From positions 1-64,000 of the forward strand of contig NZ_CP007030.1 in the NCBI RefSeq assembly GCF_000227665.2: a stretch of 64,000 nucleotides of DNA, read 5' to 3'. Made by a program: the position numbers and the translations under genes. Position 1 is the first letter of the stretch. Each line of letters starts with the position of its first letter. Of this stretch, positions 1 to 8,430 are shown one piece after another. The notes beneath the pieces were generated by a model. That model was not told the DNA's origin. It saw only the letters and a list, made by a program, of their open reading frames with translations, and ran no database searches. This DNA comes from Thiomicrospira aerophila AL3. GTDB lineage: Bacteria; Pseudomonadota; Gammaproteobacteria; Thiomicrospirales; Thiomicrospiraceae.

Positions 1-13
1 CTGTTTTTTAAAG

Positions 14-22
14 TTATTCACA
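14..22 (+). promoter_or_regulatory. DnaA box upstream of dnaA
   Basis: The 9-mer TTATTCACA matches the DnaA-box pattern TTATNCACA and lies about 70 bases before the dnaA start. It is probably part of oriC or of the autoregulated dnaA promoter. The rest of the origin would lie to the left of this window, so only one box can be supported. Confidence 0.6.
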
Positions 23-77
23 GGTACAATTAACCTCATAGCGCAATTATCCCCTAAATCGGTCAATGAACACAATA

Positions 78-84
78 AAAGGAG
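78..84 (+). promoter_or_regulatory. Ribosome binding site that decides the dnaA start
   Basis: AAAGGAG lies 8 bases before an in-frame TTG at 93. The upstream in-frame ATG at 66 has no comparable site before it. The ATG at 88 is out of frame. This favours TTG at 93, giving a protein beginning MSHVWTQ. Confidence 0.6.
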
Positions 85-92
85 CCGATGAT

Positions 93-1448
93 TTGAGTCA
101 CGTCTGGACACAAAGTTTAAAATTTTTAGAGCAAGACCTTAATGAGCAACAGTTTCATAGCTGGATTCGTCCCCTAAAAGTCATTGAAGATGATAGTGTA
201 ATCCGTCTGTTAGCGCCTACCCCGTTTATTTTAGATTGGGTTAATCGCAAGCTCATGCCCAATATTCAACGTGCGGTTGCGCAGGTCGCCCCGCAAGATA
301 CGCCGCAAGTTAAGCTAGAAATCGGTGATTATGATTTTGATGAGCCGGTTATTCAAACCATGCCTGCCCCGGTCGTTCCTGCTCAACCTGTGGCCCAGCC
401 AAGTGTTGATGCAAATAAAAAAACCATCAAACACAAACTTAACGTCAATTATATTTTCGATAACTTTGTTGAAGGTAAGGCGAACCAGCTTGCAGCGGCC
501 GCGGCGCGTCAAGTCGCTGAAAACCCAGGCGGCAGCTATAACCCGTTTTTTATTTATGGTGGAGTCGGTTTAGGTAAGACCCACTTAATGCATGCAATCG
601 GAAATGCCTTGTTGGAAAAAAATCCCAATGCGCGCGTAGCCTATTTGCACTCAGAAAGTTTTGTTGCCGATATGGTTAATGCGTTGCGTCACAACAAAAT
701 TGAAGAGTTTAAACGGTTTTATCGCTCTTTAGATGCGTTGTTAATTGACGATATTCAGTTTTTTGCTAACAAAGAACAATCGCAAGAAGAGTTTTTTCAT
801 ACTTTTAATACCCTGTTAGAAGGTAATAAGCAGGTGATACTCACATCGGATCGTTTTCCCAAAGAGGTGGACGGGCTTGAGGATCGACTTAAATCGCGCT
901 TTGGTTGGGGCTTGACGATTGCGGTGGAGCCGCCGGAATTTGAAATGCGGGTGGCGATTTTAATGAAAAAAGCCGCGCAAGCGAACTATGCACTGCCCGA
1001 AGATGTGGCGTTTTTTGTTGCTAAACGCCTGCGCGGTAACGTTCGTGAACTCGAAGGCGCGTTAAAGCGGATTGTGGCCTATGCACAGTTTACCCAGCAA
1101 ACTATCACGGTTGAACTGGTTAAAGAAGCCTTAAAAGATTTGTTGGCATTGCAACAAAAAATGATTACCTTAGACAATATCCAGAAAACAGTGGCTGACT
1201 ATTACAAGTTACGTGTCGCTGACCTATTGTCAAAGCGCCGTTCACGTAATGTCGCGCGGCCTAGACAAGTGGCGATGAGCTTGGCAAAAGAGCTGACGCA
1301 TCATAGTTTGCCAGAAATTGGCGATGCGTTTGGGGGGCGAGATCACACCACGGTATTGCATGCCGTTCGCACCATTAAAAGTATGCGTGAAACCGATCAT
1401 GTGATCGACGAAGATTTTAGCAAATTGGTCAGAATTATAACTTCTTGA
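93..1448 (+). CDS. dnaA: Chromosomal replication initiator DnaA
   Basis: AAA+ ATPase that binds DnaA boxes and opens the origin. The N-terminal domain I ([18 protein letters not shown]) is followed by a proline-rich linker, the AAA+ core with Walker [10 protein letters not shown] and Walker [10 protein letters not shown], and the C-terminal helix-turn-helix with the signature [12 protein letters not shown]. The start is taken as TTG at 93 (451 residues) because of the well-spaced AAAGGAG; an in-frame ATG at 66 would give 460 residues. dnaN follows after 10 bases, so the two are probably co-transcribed. The length is normal for the family. Confidence 0.97.
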   Translation: MSHVWTQSLKFLEQDLNEQQFHSWIRPLKVIEDDSVIRLLAPTPFILDWVNRKLMPNIQRAVAQVAPQDTPQVKLEIGDYDFDEPVIQTMPAPVVPAQPVAQPSVDANKKTIKHKLNVNYIFDNFVEGKANQLAAAAARQVAENPGGSYNPFFIYGGVGLGKTHLMHAIGNALLEKNPNARVAYLHSESFVADMVNALRHNKIEEFKRFYRSLDALLIDDIQFFANKEQSQEEFFHTFNTLLEGNKQVILTSDRFPKEVDGLEDRLKSRFGWGLTIAVEPPEFEMRVAILMKKAAQANYALPEDVAFFVAKRLRGNVRELEGALKRIVAYAQFTQQTITVELVKEALKDLLALQQKMITLDNIQKTVADYYKLRVADLLSKRRSRNVARPRQVAMSLAKELTHHSLPEIGDAFGGRDHTTVLHAVRTIKSMRETDHVIDEDFSKLVRIITS

Positions 1449-1458
1449 GGCGATATCG

Positions 1459-2568
1459 ATGAAACTAACCCTAAATCGCGAACATTTTTTAAAAGGCTTA
1501 CAAATTGTTGCAGGCGTAGTGGAAAAGCGTCAAACCATGCCGATATTGGGTAACTTTTTGCTGCAAATTAATGGCCATCATCTGACGCTTACCGGTTCTG
1601 ATTTGGAAATTGAAAGCCGCGCACAAGTAACGATAGACGAGATTGAAGGCGAGGCGTTTGATATCACCTTACCGGCACAAAAATTGTTAACGATTGTGCG
1701 CTCCTTACCAGAGGGTATTAGCGTTAGTCTTGATTTTGAAGCGCAGCGTTGTACCTTAACAGCGGGTCGCTCAGCCTTTAAGTTATCGACCTTGCCAGCG
1801 GCTGACTATCCTCATTTAGATTTGTCACGCGTAGAAGTCGCCCTGCAAATGAGCCAAGCGCAACTCAAGCAAATGTTGGCACAAACCAGCTTTGCTATGG
1901 CCTCACAAGATGTCCGTTTTTATTTAAACGGGATGTTGTTTGATGTCAGCCCGCAGGCATTGCGTTTGGTCGCGACGGACGGGCATCGTTTATCGACTGC
2001 GGCACTTGAGGCTGATTTTGCTAGTTTAACGCCTATGCAGGTGATTGTGCCACGTAAAGGAATCGTTGAGTTAGCCAAGTTGTTGCAGGCCTCAGACGAG
2101 CTGGTTGAATTGGCGTTTGCAAAAAATTATTTAACGGTTAAGTTGGCCGATACGGTGTTTACCTGTAAATTGATTGAAGGCCGTTATCCTGATTTTCGTC
2201 GCGTTATTCCCACTCAAAATGAAGTGCAAGTCATTACTGATCGCGAGCTAATGCGTGCAATCTTACAGCGTGCGGCGATCTTATCAAACGAGCGTTTTAA
2301 AGGTGTGCGGATGGTGATAGAGAATAACCTACTGACTGTCCATGCGCAAAACACCGAGCAAGATGAATCTAATGAGGATATGGCGATAGATTATCTTGGC
2401 GATAAAATTGAAATTGGGTTTAATGTAAGTTATTTATTAGACGTGATTCAAGCTGTTAAAGATGAGCAAATTGTATTGCGCTTGAAAGACAGCAGCAGTT
2501 CTTGTTTAATTGCAACTGATGAGGGTTTAATAGCTACTCAGCATGTTGTTATGCCGATGCGTCTGTAA
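1459..2568 (+). CDS. dnaN: DNA polymerase III sliding clamp (beta subunit)
   Basis: Ring-shaped processivity factor of the replicative polymerase. It is 369 residues, close to the usual 366-375, with the three-fold clamp architecture and typical segments such as VATDGHRLS in the middle and the C-terminal VVMPMRL. It starts 10 bases after dnaA behind GAGGCGAT. The usual next genes recF and gyrB are not here: after a 117-base gap the sulfide dehydrogenase genes begin. Confidence 0.97.
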   Translation: MKLTLNREHFLKGLQIVAGVVEKRQTMPILGNFLLQINGHHLTLTGSDLEIESRAQVTIDEIEGEAFDITLPAQKLLTIVRSLPEGISVSLDFEAQRCTLTAGRSAFKLSTLPAADYPHLDLSRVEVALQMSQAQLKQMLAQTSFAMASQDVRFYLNGMLFDVSPQALRLVATDGHRLSTAALEADFASLTPMQVIVPRKGIVELAKLLQASDELVELAFAKNYLTVKLADTVFTCKLIEGRYPDFRRVIPTQNEVQVITDRELMRAILQRAAILSNERFKGVRMVIENNLLTVHAQNTEQDESNEDMAIDYLGDKIEIGFNVSYLLDVIQAVKDEQIVLRLKDSSSSCLIATDEGLIATQHVVMPMRL

Positions 2569-2685
2569 GATGGTATGTTCGCTATAAGCCAAGCTTATCA
2601 CCTTGGCTATAAATACTAATTGGCTTCGCTAGATGGTTATAGGTATATTCATTTGGCAAGCCTTATTTAATAAAGAGGAATAAAA

Positions 2686-2991
2686 ATGAATAAAAAGCTC
2701 CTACCTCTAGCCGGAATCGTAATGGGTCTATCTTTTATGACCAGTGCGCATTCAGTAGAACGCGGTGAACTCTTGGCCAACAGTTGTTTTTCTTGTCATG
2801 GTTATGATGGCAGACTCGATAATGCCGAAATTATTCCGCTCGCAAACTACCCCGCCTCACTTATTATTAGTCAAATGAAAGCCTATCGTGACGGCACTCG
2901 CCAAGGTACGATTATGAACCGTCACGCCCGTGGTTACACGGATGAAGAAATTGAGTTGATGGCAAATTTCATTGGCTTACAAGGACAATAA
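2686..2991 (+). CDS. fccA: Monoheme cytochrome c subunit of sulfide dehydrogenase (FccA-like)
   Basis: Small periplasmic c-type cytochrome of 101 residues that would accept electrons from the flavoprotein encoded next. The N-terminus is a Sec signal peptide (basic MNKK, hydrophobic stretch, likely cut near AHS). A single CXXCH heme site (CFSCH) is present, with methionines in the C-terminal half as possible axial ligands. Many FccA proteins are diheme and about twice as long, so this is the short monoheme form. Its stop overlaps the fccB ribosome binding site. Preceded by an AAAGAGGA-type ribosome binding site. Confidence 0.85.
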   Translation: MNKKLLPLAGIVMGLSFMTSAHSVERGELLANSCFSCHGYDGRLDNAEIIPLANYPASLIISQMKAYRDGTRQGTIMNRHARGYTDEEIELMANFIGLQGQ

Positions 2992-3001
2992 GGAGCAATT
3001 T

Positions 3002-4294
3002 ATGAAAAAAGTTACGTTATCACGTCGTCAAGCCATTCAACTTGCTGCGGCCGGTGTGGCCGTTCCTACTGCGTTTGCTTTATCTGGTTGTGAAACCACT
3101 GGTCGTAAAGGGGCCGGTCATGTTGTCGTGATCGGGGGTGGTTTTGGTGGTGCTGCTACCGCTAAGTACCTAAAGCGTTACAATCCTGAATTGAATGTTA
3201 CGTTGATTGAACCTAATACAACCTATGTGACTTGCCCTGGCTCTAACTGGGTATTGGCTGGTTTTACAGAAATGAATGAAATTACCCATAACTACGATGC
3301 GGCGAAGAAAAATGGTATCAATGTCGTGCATGAAATGGTTGCGAATGTTGACCCAGCCAAGCAGACCGTGACTCTTGCTGGCGGCAAAACCATGAGTTAT
3401 GACCGCTTAGTTATGTCACCGGGTATTGATTTCAAATGGGATGTTCATGCTGGGATTTCTCAAGCAGCTGAAACAGCGATGCCTCATGCTTATAAAGCCG
3501 GCCCTCAAACCTTGTTACTACGAGACCAGCTTCGTGCGATGCCTGATGGCGGCACCTTTGTGATGATTGCGCCACCTAATCCTTTCCGTTGCCCGCCAGG
3601 ACCTTACGAGCGTGCGGCGATGATTGCACATTATTTTAAAAACAACAAACCTAAATCTAAACTTTTGATTCTTGACCAGAAGAATGCCTTCTCTAAACAA
3701 GGCCTGTTCCAACAAGGTTGGGAGCTTAACTATGGTCAAATGATTGAGTGGGTATCGCTTGATGATGGTGGTCGTATCAATAGTATTGATGTCGCCAATA
3801 AAACGATAGACGCATCTTACGGCAAAGTAAAAGCCGATGTGGTCAACTACATTCCACCACAAAAAGCAGGCAAACTAGCACATGCAACGGGTTTGACGAA
3901 TGAATCTGGCTTCTGCCCAGTTAATCAGATTACGTTTGAGTCAACGATTCATAAAAATATTCACGTGATTGGCGATGCCTGTATTGCAGGTCCAATGCCG
4001 AAATCAGGGCATTCAGCGACCAGCCAAGCAAAAGCAACCGCTGCTAACATCGTGCTAGCGATGAAGGGTGAAGAGCCAATTTGGGCGAAAAACGTCAATA
4101 CCTGTTATTCATTGGTTACGCCTGATTATGCGATTTCAGTTGCAGCTATCTATGACATCGTTGATGGCAAAATTACTGATGTGCCAGGTGCAGGTGGTGT
4201 TTCACCTATGGATGGTGATGCAGCATTCCGTCGTACTGAAGCGAACTATACACGTGGCTGGTACCGCAGTATCACTGACGAGGTATGGGGTTAA
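3002..4294 (+). CDS. fccB: Flavocytochrome c sulfide dehydrogenase, flavoprotein subunit
   Basis: FAD-dependent oxidation of sulfide in the periplasm, passing electrons to the cytochrome subunit encoded immediately upstream. The 430-residue protein starts with a twin-arginine signal (SRRQAIQLAAAG), then the FAD-binding VVIGGGFGG, a cysteine in YVTCPGSN, a second cysteine in GFCPVNQ and the C-terminal FAD motif HVIGDACIAG, all typical of this family. ATG at 3002 is chosen because TAAGGAG at 2989-2995 precedes it; an in-frame upstream start at 2972 would lie inside fccA. A strong terminator follows, so fccAB is a two-gene unit. Confidence 0.92.
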   Translation: MKKVTLSRRQAIQLAAAGVAVPTAFALSGCETTGRKGAGHVVVIGGGFGGAATAKYLKRYNPELNVTLIEPNTTYVTCPGSNWVLAGFTEMNEITHNYDAAKKNGINVVHEMVANVDPAKQTVTLAGGKTMSYDRLVMSPGIDFKWDVHAGISQAAETAMPHAYKAGPQTLLLRDQLRAMPDGGTFVMIAPPNPFRCPPGPYERAAMIAHYFKNNKPKSKLLILDQKNAFSKQGLFQQGWELNYGQMIEWVSLDDGGRINSIDVANKTIDASYGKVKADVVNYIPPQKAGKLAHATGLTNESGFCPVNQITFESTIHKNIHVIGDACIAGPMPKSGHSATSQAKATAANIVLAMKGEEPIWAKNVNTCYSLVTPDYAISVAAIYDIVDGKITDVPGAGGVSPMDGDAAFRRTEANYTRGWYRSITDEVWG

Positions 4295-4322
4295 TTCTGA
4301 CGCTCTCCACGTTAGGGCTCTT

Positions 4323-4350
4323 AAACCGCAGTTAAGCTGCGGTTTTTTTT
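4323..4350 (+). terminator. Rho-independent terminator after fccAB
   Basis: A perfect 9-bp stem (AAACCGCAG / CTGCGGTTT) with a 5-base loop is followed by an unbroken T run. It ends the fccAB transcript ahead of glmS. Confidence 0.9.
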
Positions 4351-4430
4351 TGCCCATTCTCCGGTGTGCTTGGCTTGGGGCTGAGCAAGCATGATAAAAT
4401 ACTAAAAATTTTGCTAAGGAAGAGTGCGTT

Positions 4431-6293
4431 ATGTGTGGAATTGTAGGCGGTGTCGCTGAGCGTAATTTAGTGCCTATATTGCTGGCAGGCTTAAAGCGAC
4501 TTGAATACCGTGGTTATGACTCGTCAGGTTTGGCCGTCATAGATGAAGAAGGTGAACTGGTACGTTTTCGGGCTGAGGGCAAAATTAAAGCGCTTGAGCA
4601 AACCATTGCTGCGCAGTGCGCCACACTCTATGGTCAAACCGGCATTGCTCATACACGTTGGGCAACCCATGGCCGCCCTGCCGAACGCAATGCGCATCCT
4701 CACACCAGCCACGACCTTATTTCCGTGGTGCACAACGGTATTATTGAAAACTACCAACCCTTAAAGTCAAACCTGATGACGCAGGGCATTGCGTTTGCAT
4801 CCGAAACTGACAGTGAAGTTATAGCCCACAGCGTTTGTTTGGCTTACCAAGCGACTAAGGATTTAAAAGAGGCTGTCGTAACTAGCGTGGCGCAATTTCA
4901 GGGCGCCTATGCGTTAGGTATTGTGGCCAAGGATCAGCCAGGGCGGTTAATTGCCACGCGCAAAGGTAGCCCTCTAGTGATAGGTATCGGTATTGGCGAA
5001 CACTTTATTGCCTCTGATGTCACGGCCCTATTACCGGTCACACAAAACTTTATCTTTTTGCAAGAAGGCGATTTAGCCGATATCTACCGGGATCAGGTCA
5101 CTATCTATAATAAGGCCGGCGAGCCGGTAGAGCGCCCAGTGGTGCAGTCTAGCTTAAACCCGGCTGCGGTCGAGCTAGGCAACCATCGTCACTTTATGCA
5201 CAAGGAAATTTTTGACCAACCACAAGCGGTCATAGATACGCTTCAAGGACGTATTACTGATAAAGAAGTGATTACTGAGGCCTTTGGTTTCCAAGCCGCT
5301 GAGCTGTTTGATCAGATTAAGCAGGTGCAAATTGTGGCCTGTGGTACCAGTTATCACGCTGGATTAGTGGCAAAATATTGGTTAGAAGACATTATTCGTT
5401 TGCCCTGTCAAGTCGAGGTCGCGAGTGAATACCGTTATCGTAATCCCGTGTTACAAGATCATACCTTGGTGGTGAGTTTGTCCCAGTCCGGTGAAACAGC
5501 CGATACCCTCGCCGCATTACAATTAATTAAACAGCGCGCGCAGCAACTTGATTTTAAGCATATTGCCAGCCTGTGTATTTGTAATGTCGCGGAATCGAGT
5601 TTAACCCGTGAATCAGATATGACGTTTTTAACCCATGCCGGGCCAGAAATTGGAGTTGCGAGTACCAAAGCCTTTACGACACAACTGGTTGCTCTTGCTT
5701 TATTAATGATGGTTTTAGGTAAACGTCATAAAACCTTGAGCGTAAAACGCGAAGCGGCCATCGTCGCTGGATTAAAAAAACTACCTGGATTGATTCAAAA
5801 CGCGCTGACCCATGAAGCGGCTATTCAACAACTGGCCAATAGTTTCGCTGACAAGCATAATGCGCTGTTTTTGGGGCGGGGTACCATGTATCCGATCGCG
5901 CTAGAAGGTGCTTTAAAGCTTAAAGAGATTAGTTATATTCATGCAGAAGCCTATCCTGCTGGCGAGCTAAAACATGGCCCGCTTGCGTTGGTGGATGAAA
6001 TGATTCCAGTGGTCGCTATTGCACCGCATGATGACCTACTCGAAAAACTTAAATCGAATTTACAAGAGGTGAATGCGCGCGGGGGTCAAATGATTGTGTT
6101 TGAAGATGAAGCCTCCAACATTCAATCAGACGGCTCATTTAAAGTGCTTAAAACCACCAGCAATGTTGGCCGGATTACCGCACCGATTACCTTCAATATT
6201 CCGCTGCAACTTTTGGCCTATCATGTGGCCTTAATTCGCGGCACCGATGTCGATCAACCGCGTAACCTTGCAAAATCAGTGACGGTTGAATAA
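4431..6293 (+). CDS. glmS: Glutamine-fructose-6-phosphate aminotransferase (isomerizing)
   Basis: Makes glucosamine-6-phosphate from fructose-6-phosphate and glutamine, the first step to UDP-GlcNAc for peptidoglycan and LPS. The N-terminal glutaminase domain begins MCGIVGG with Cys2 as the nucleophile; two SIS sugar-isomerase domains follow (first SIS near QIVACGTSYHA, second near LFLGRGTMYPIALEGALKLKEISY), and the protein ends LAKSVTVE as is standard. At 620 residues it is slightly longer than the 609 of E. coli. It is monocistronic between two terminators, with AAGGAAG before the ATG. Confidence 0.97.
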   Translation: MCGIVGGVAERNLVPILLAGLKRLEYRGYDSSGLAVIDEEGELVRFRAEGKIKALEQTIAAQCATLYGQTGIAHTRWATHGRPAERNAHPHTSHDLISVVHNGIIENYQPLKSNLMTQGIAFASETDSEVIAHSVCLAYQATKDLKEAVVTSVAQFQGAYALGIVAKDQPGRLIATRKGSPLVIGIGIGEHFIASDVTALLPVTQNFIFLQEGDLADIYRDQVTIYNKAGEPVERPVVQSSLNPAAVELGNHRHFMHKEIFDQPQAVIDTLQGRITDKEVITEAFGFQAAELFDQIKQVQIVACGTSYHAGLVAKYWLEDIIRLPCQVEVASEYRYRNPVLQDHTLVVSLSQSGETADTLAALQLIKQRAQQLDFKHIASLCICNVAESSLTRESDMTFLTHAGPEIGVASTKAFTTQLVALALLMMVLGKRHKTLSVKREAAIVAGLKKLPGLIQNALTHEAAIQQLANSFADKHNALFLGRGTMYPIALEGALKLKEISYIHAEAYPAGELKHGPLALVDEMIPVVAIAPHDDLLEKLKSNLQEVNARGGQMIVFEDEASNIQSDGSFKVLKTTSNVGRITAPITFNIPLQLLAYHVALIRGTDVDQPRNLAKSVTVE

Positions 6294-6348
6294 TTTGTCG
6301 AGTCACTTTACGGCAAACAATGTGAATTTCCAGCTGTTAGCCTAAATT

Positions 6349-6386
6349 AACCCGCATCAAGCCTTGAGTTTGCTGCGGGTTTTTAT
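6349..6386 (+). terminator. Rho-independent terminator after glmS
   Basis: Arms AACCCGCA and TGCGGGTT enclose a loop of about 17 bases and are followed by a T-rich tract. It separates glmS from the Moco genes. Confidence 0.8.
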
Positions 6387-6472
6387 TATATTACGCGTTA
6401 TAGCCAAGCGTGCACAACGCTAATAAGTTGTCCGATGAGAGAGCCATCGCCCCATCTGACATAGGAGCCAAG

Positions 6473-7477
6473 ATGACTGAGTCAAACGCGTTAATCGACC
6501 CCTTTCAGCGCAAGATTGAATACTTGCGAGTATCGGTGACCGACCGCTGTAACTATCGTTGTGGGTACTGTATGCCCGAACAAGGCGTACACCCAGAGGG
6601 CAAGCATACCGAGTATTTGTCATTTGAAGAATTGACCCGAATTATTGCCGCCTTTACCCGCTTAGGGGTTAAAAAAATTCGCTTAACCGGCGGAGAGCCG
6701 TTGGTACGAAAGGGTCTAGCCGATTTTGCCCATGACTTAAAACAATTACCAGGCCTGGTTGACCTCGCCTTGTCCACCAATGCCCATTTTTTAGACAAGC
6801 ATGCCGCTGAGTTAGCCCCGTCGATTGATCGGGTTAATATTTCAATGGACTCATTGGATGCGAATAAATTCCACCACATTACTCGTGGCGGTGATTTAGC
6901 CAAGGTGATGACTGGTATTGATGCCGCCCTCGCCCATGATATTCGCCCAGTTAAGATTAATATGGTGGTGATGAAAGGCACTAATGATGATGAAATCGAG
7001 ACGATGGTCGATTTTGGGATTCAAAAAGGCGTTGAAGTGCGCTTTATCGAAACCATGCCGATTGGCCCGGCCGGTGTCTCAATGATGGACCAACACTATG
7101 CGGCGGAAGCGATTTTAAAACGGGTCAAAGACCATGTGGGTACGGACCTGATTCCAAGCCAAAGCCGTTCGCATGATGGCCCGGCGCGCAATTTTAAGAT
7201 TGCGGGCACCGACGCTAAAATTGGCGTTATTTCAGCGGTGTCTGATCATTTTTGTGCCAGTTGTAACCGCGTGCGCTTAACTGCCCGTGGCTTTTTAGCC
7301 TTATGTTTAGGACAGGAAGATGGCATGGATTTGCGCTCACCGCTGCGTGATGGTGCCACGGATGAAGAGCTAGAAGCACTGATTGTTAAAGCGATTACCA
7401 TGAAACCAGAACGGCATTTTTTCCGCGAAAATGTCCACAATATCGAATTTAGACAAATGGTGTCACTGGGCGGTTAA
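6473..7477 (+). CDS. moaA: GTP 3',8-cyclase MoaA
   Basis: Radical-SAM enzyme that converts GTP to the cyclic precursor in the first step of molybdenum cofactor synthesis, acting with MoaC. The N-terminal cluster motif CNYRCGYC (CX3CX2C) and the C-terminal second cluster CASCNRVR...LC are both intact, and the protein ends in the required Gly-Gly (VSLGG). The start at 6473 is chosen over an upstream in-frame start at 6410 because ATAGGAG precedes it with good spacing; the resulting 334 residues fit the family. A structured RNA lies between this gene and moaD. Confidence 0.95.
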   Translation: MTESNALIDPFQRKIEYLRVSVTDRCNYRCGYCMPEQGVHPEGKHTEYLSFEELTRIIAAFTRLGVKKIRLTGGEPLVRKGLADFAHDLKQLPGLVDLALSTNAHFLDKHAAELAPSIDRVNISMDSLDANKFHHITRGGDLAKVMTGIDAALAHDIRPVKINMVVMKGTNDDEIETMVDFGIQKGVEVRFIETMPIGPAGVSMMDQHYAAEAILKRVKDHVGTDLIPSQSRSHDGPARNFKIAGTDAKIGVISAVSDHFCASCNRVRLTARGFLALCLGQEDGMDLRSPLRDGATDEELEALIVKAITMKPERHFFRENVHNIEFRQMVSLGG

Positions 7478-7493
7478 TGGTTATAAAGCGCGT

Positions 7494-7596
7494 AACCTTT
7501 GTGCTCCAGCGACGCCTCTTTTGCAACGCAAAAGCCGAAGGAGTCGGGCACAAGGTGAGAGCGCTTGGAAAAGCGCGTGATGAATTTGAAAAGAGG
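7494..7596 (+). ncRNA. Structured leader before moaD, possible Moco-type riboswitch
   Basis: The 127-base gap between moaA and moaD can fold extensively. A closing stem pairs ACCTTTGTGC (7495-7504) with GCACAAGGT (7548-7556) with one bulge. Inside it a hairpin CTTTTGC/GCAAAAG (7518-7534) sits between the unpaired-looking blocks GACGCC and GCCGAAGGAGTCGG. A second hairpin GCGCTT/AAGCGC (7561-7576) follows, and the moaD ribosome binding site AAGAGG (7590-7595) lies just after. The conserved-looking blocks and the position in a moa operon resemble the Moco RNA motif as I remember it; I could not align it, so the family assignment is an inference. Confidence 0.55.
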
Positions 7597-7604
7597 AAAA
7601 AACC

Positions 7605-7853
7605 ATGGTCAATATTTTATATTTTGCGAGTTTTCGCGAAAAGTTTGGACAAGCCCAAGAACAATTGCCTGCCCAGTTTAATACTGTCGGCGAACTACTG
7701 GCCAAGTTGGCGCAACGCGGTGATGAGTGGCGTGAAATCCTCATTGAGCAAGGTCATGTACAAATTGCCGTAAATCAAGATATGGCCAATGCCGACACAC
7801 CGCTGAAAGCTGGTGATGAAGTGGCTTTGTTTCCACCGGTGACAGGGGGTTAA
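7605..7853 (+). CDS. moaD: Molybdopterin synthase small subunit MoaD
   Basis: Ubiquitin-like sulfur carrier of molybdopterin synthase. The 82-residue protein has the beta-grasp pattern and ends FPPVTGG, the C-terminal Gly-Gly that is adenylated and converted to a thiocarboxylate. It is preceded by AAGAGG and by the structured leader described at 7494. moaE starts 3 bases after its stop. Confidence 0.95.
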   Translation: MVNILYFASFREKFGQAQEQLPAQFNTVGELLAKLAQRGDEWREILIEQGHVQIAVNQDMANADTPLKAGDEVALFPPVTGG

Positions 7854-7856
7854 GCC

Positions 7857-8327
7857 TTGTCTAATCCTTTTGTCAGAGTGCAAGAAGCCGATTTTGATCT
7901 GAGCACAGAAGTGAATTGGCTGCGTGAACAACATGCCGATGTCGGTGCGGTGGTGAGTTTTATTGGTACCGTGCGCGATATCAACCAAGGTGATGAAGTC
8001 AATCAGCTAGAGCTTGAGCATTATCCCGGCATGACTGAAAAAGCGCTTGAAGCGATTCGCCAACAAGCCCATCAGCGTTGGCAGTTAGAGTCCAGTTTGA
8101 TTATTCATCGTATTGGTAAAATGCAACCGAAGGATCAAATTGTACTGGTAGCGGTGGCCAGTCGTCATCGTGAAAATGCCTTTCATGCAGCGCATTTTAT
8201 TATGGATTATTTAAAAACCAATGCGCCCTTCTGGAAAAAGGAATGGACACCGGAGGGGGAGCGTTGGGTGGATGCACGCCTAAGTGATGAACAGGCGATG
8301 CAACGCTGGTTATCGAACAAGCATTAA
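7857..8327 (+). CDS. moaE: Molybdopterin synthase catalytic subunit MoaE
   Basis: Large subunit of molybdopterin synthase, which transfers sulfur from two MoaD molecules to the cyclic precursor. The 156-residue protein carries family segments GAVVSFIGTVRD, HRIGKMQPKDQIVLVAVAS and the C-terminal FWKKEWTPEGERWVDA with the catalytic lysine region. The start is a TTG directly after moaD, with AGGGGG in the end of moaD as a plausible ribosome binding site, indicating translational coupling. Confidence 0.95.
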   Translation: MSNPFVRVQEADFDLSTEVNWLREQHADVGAVVSFIGTVRDINQGDEVNQLELEHYPGMTEKALEAIRQQAHQRWQLESSLIIHRIGKMQPKDQIVLVAVASRHRENAFHAAHFIMDYLKTNAPFWKKEWTPEGERWVDARLSDEQAMQRWLSNKH

Positions 8328-8366
8328 TTTTAAAACGATTTTCTTAACTACTGCGTTATCTGTCTT

Positions 8367-8391
8367 TTCCCCGCTTGCGGGGAATTTTTTT
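8367..8391 (+). terminator. Rho-independent terminator after moaE
   Basis: TTCCCCGC and GCGGGGAA form an 8-base-arm hairpin with a short loop, followed by seven T residues. It ends the moaA-moaD-moaE unit. Confidence 0.85.
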
Positions 8392-8430
8392 GGTAACAAA
8401 CTTGGTAACTAACCACAGGAACAAAGCGGC

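Noticed and set aside
2584-2612. AGCCAAG/CTTGGCT hairpin between dnaN and fccA as a terminator
   Set aside because: There is no T run after the stem; it may be a weak RNA hairpin only.
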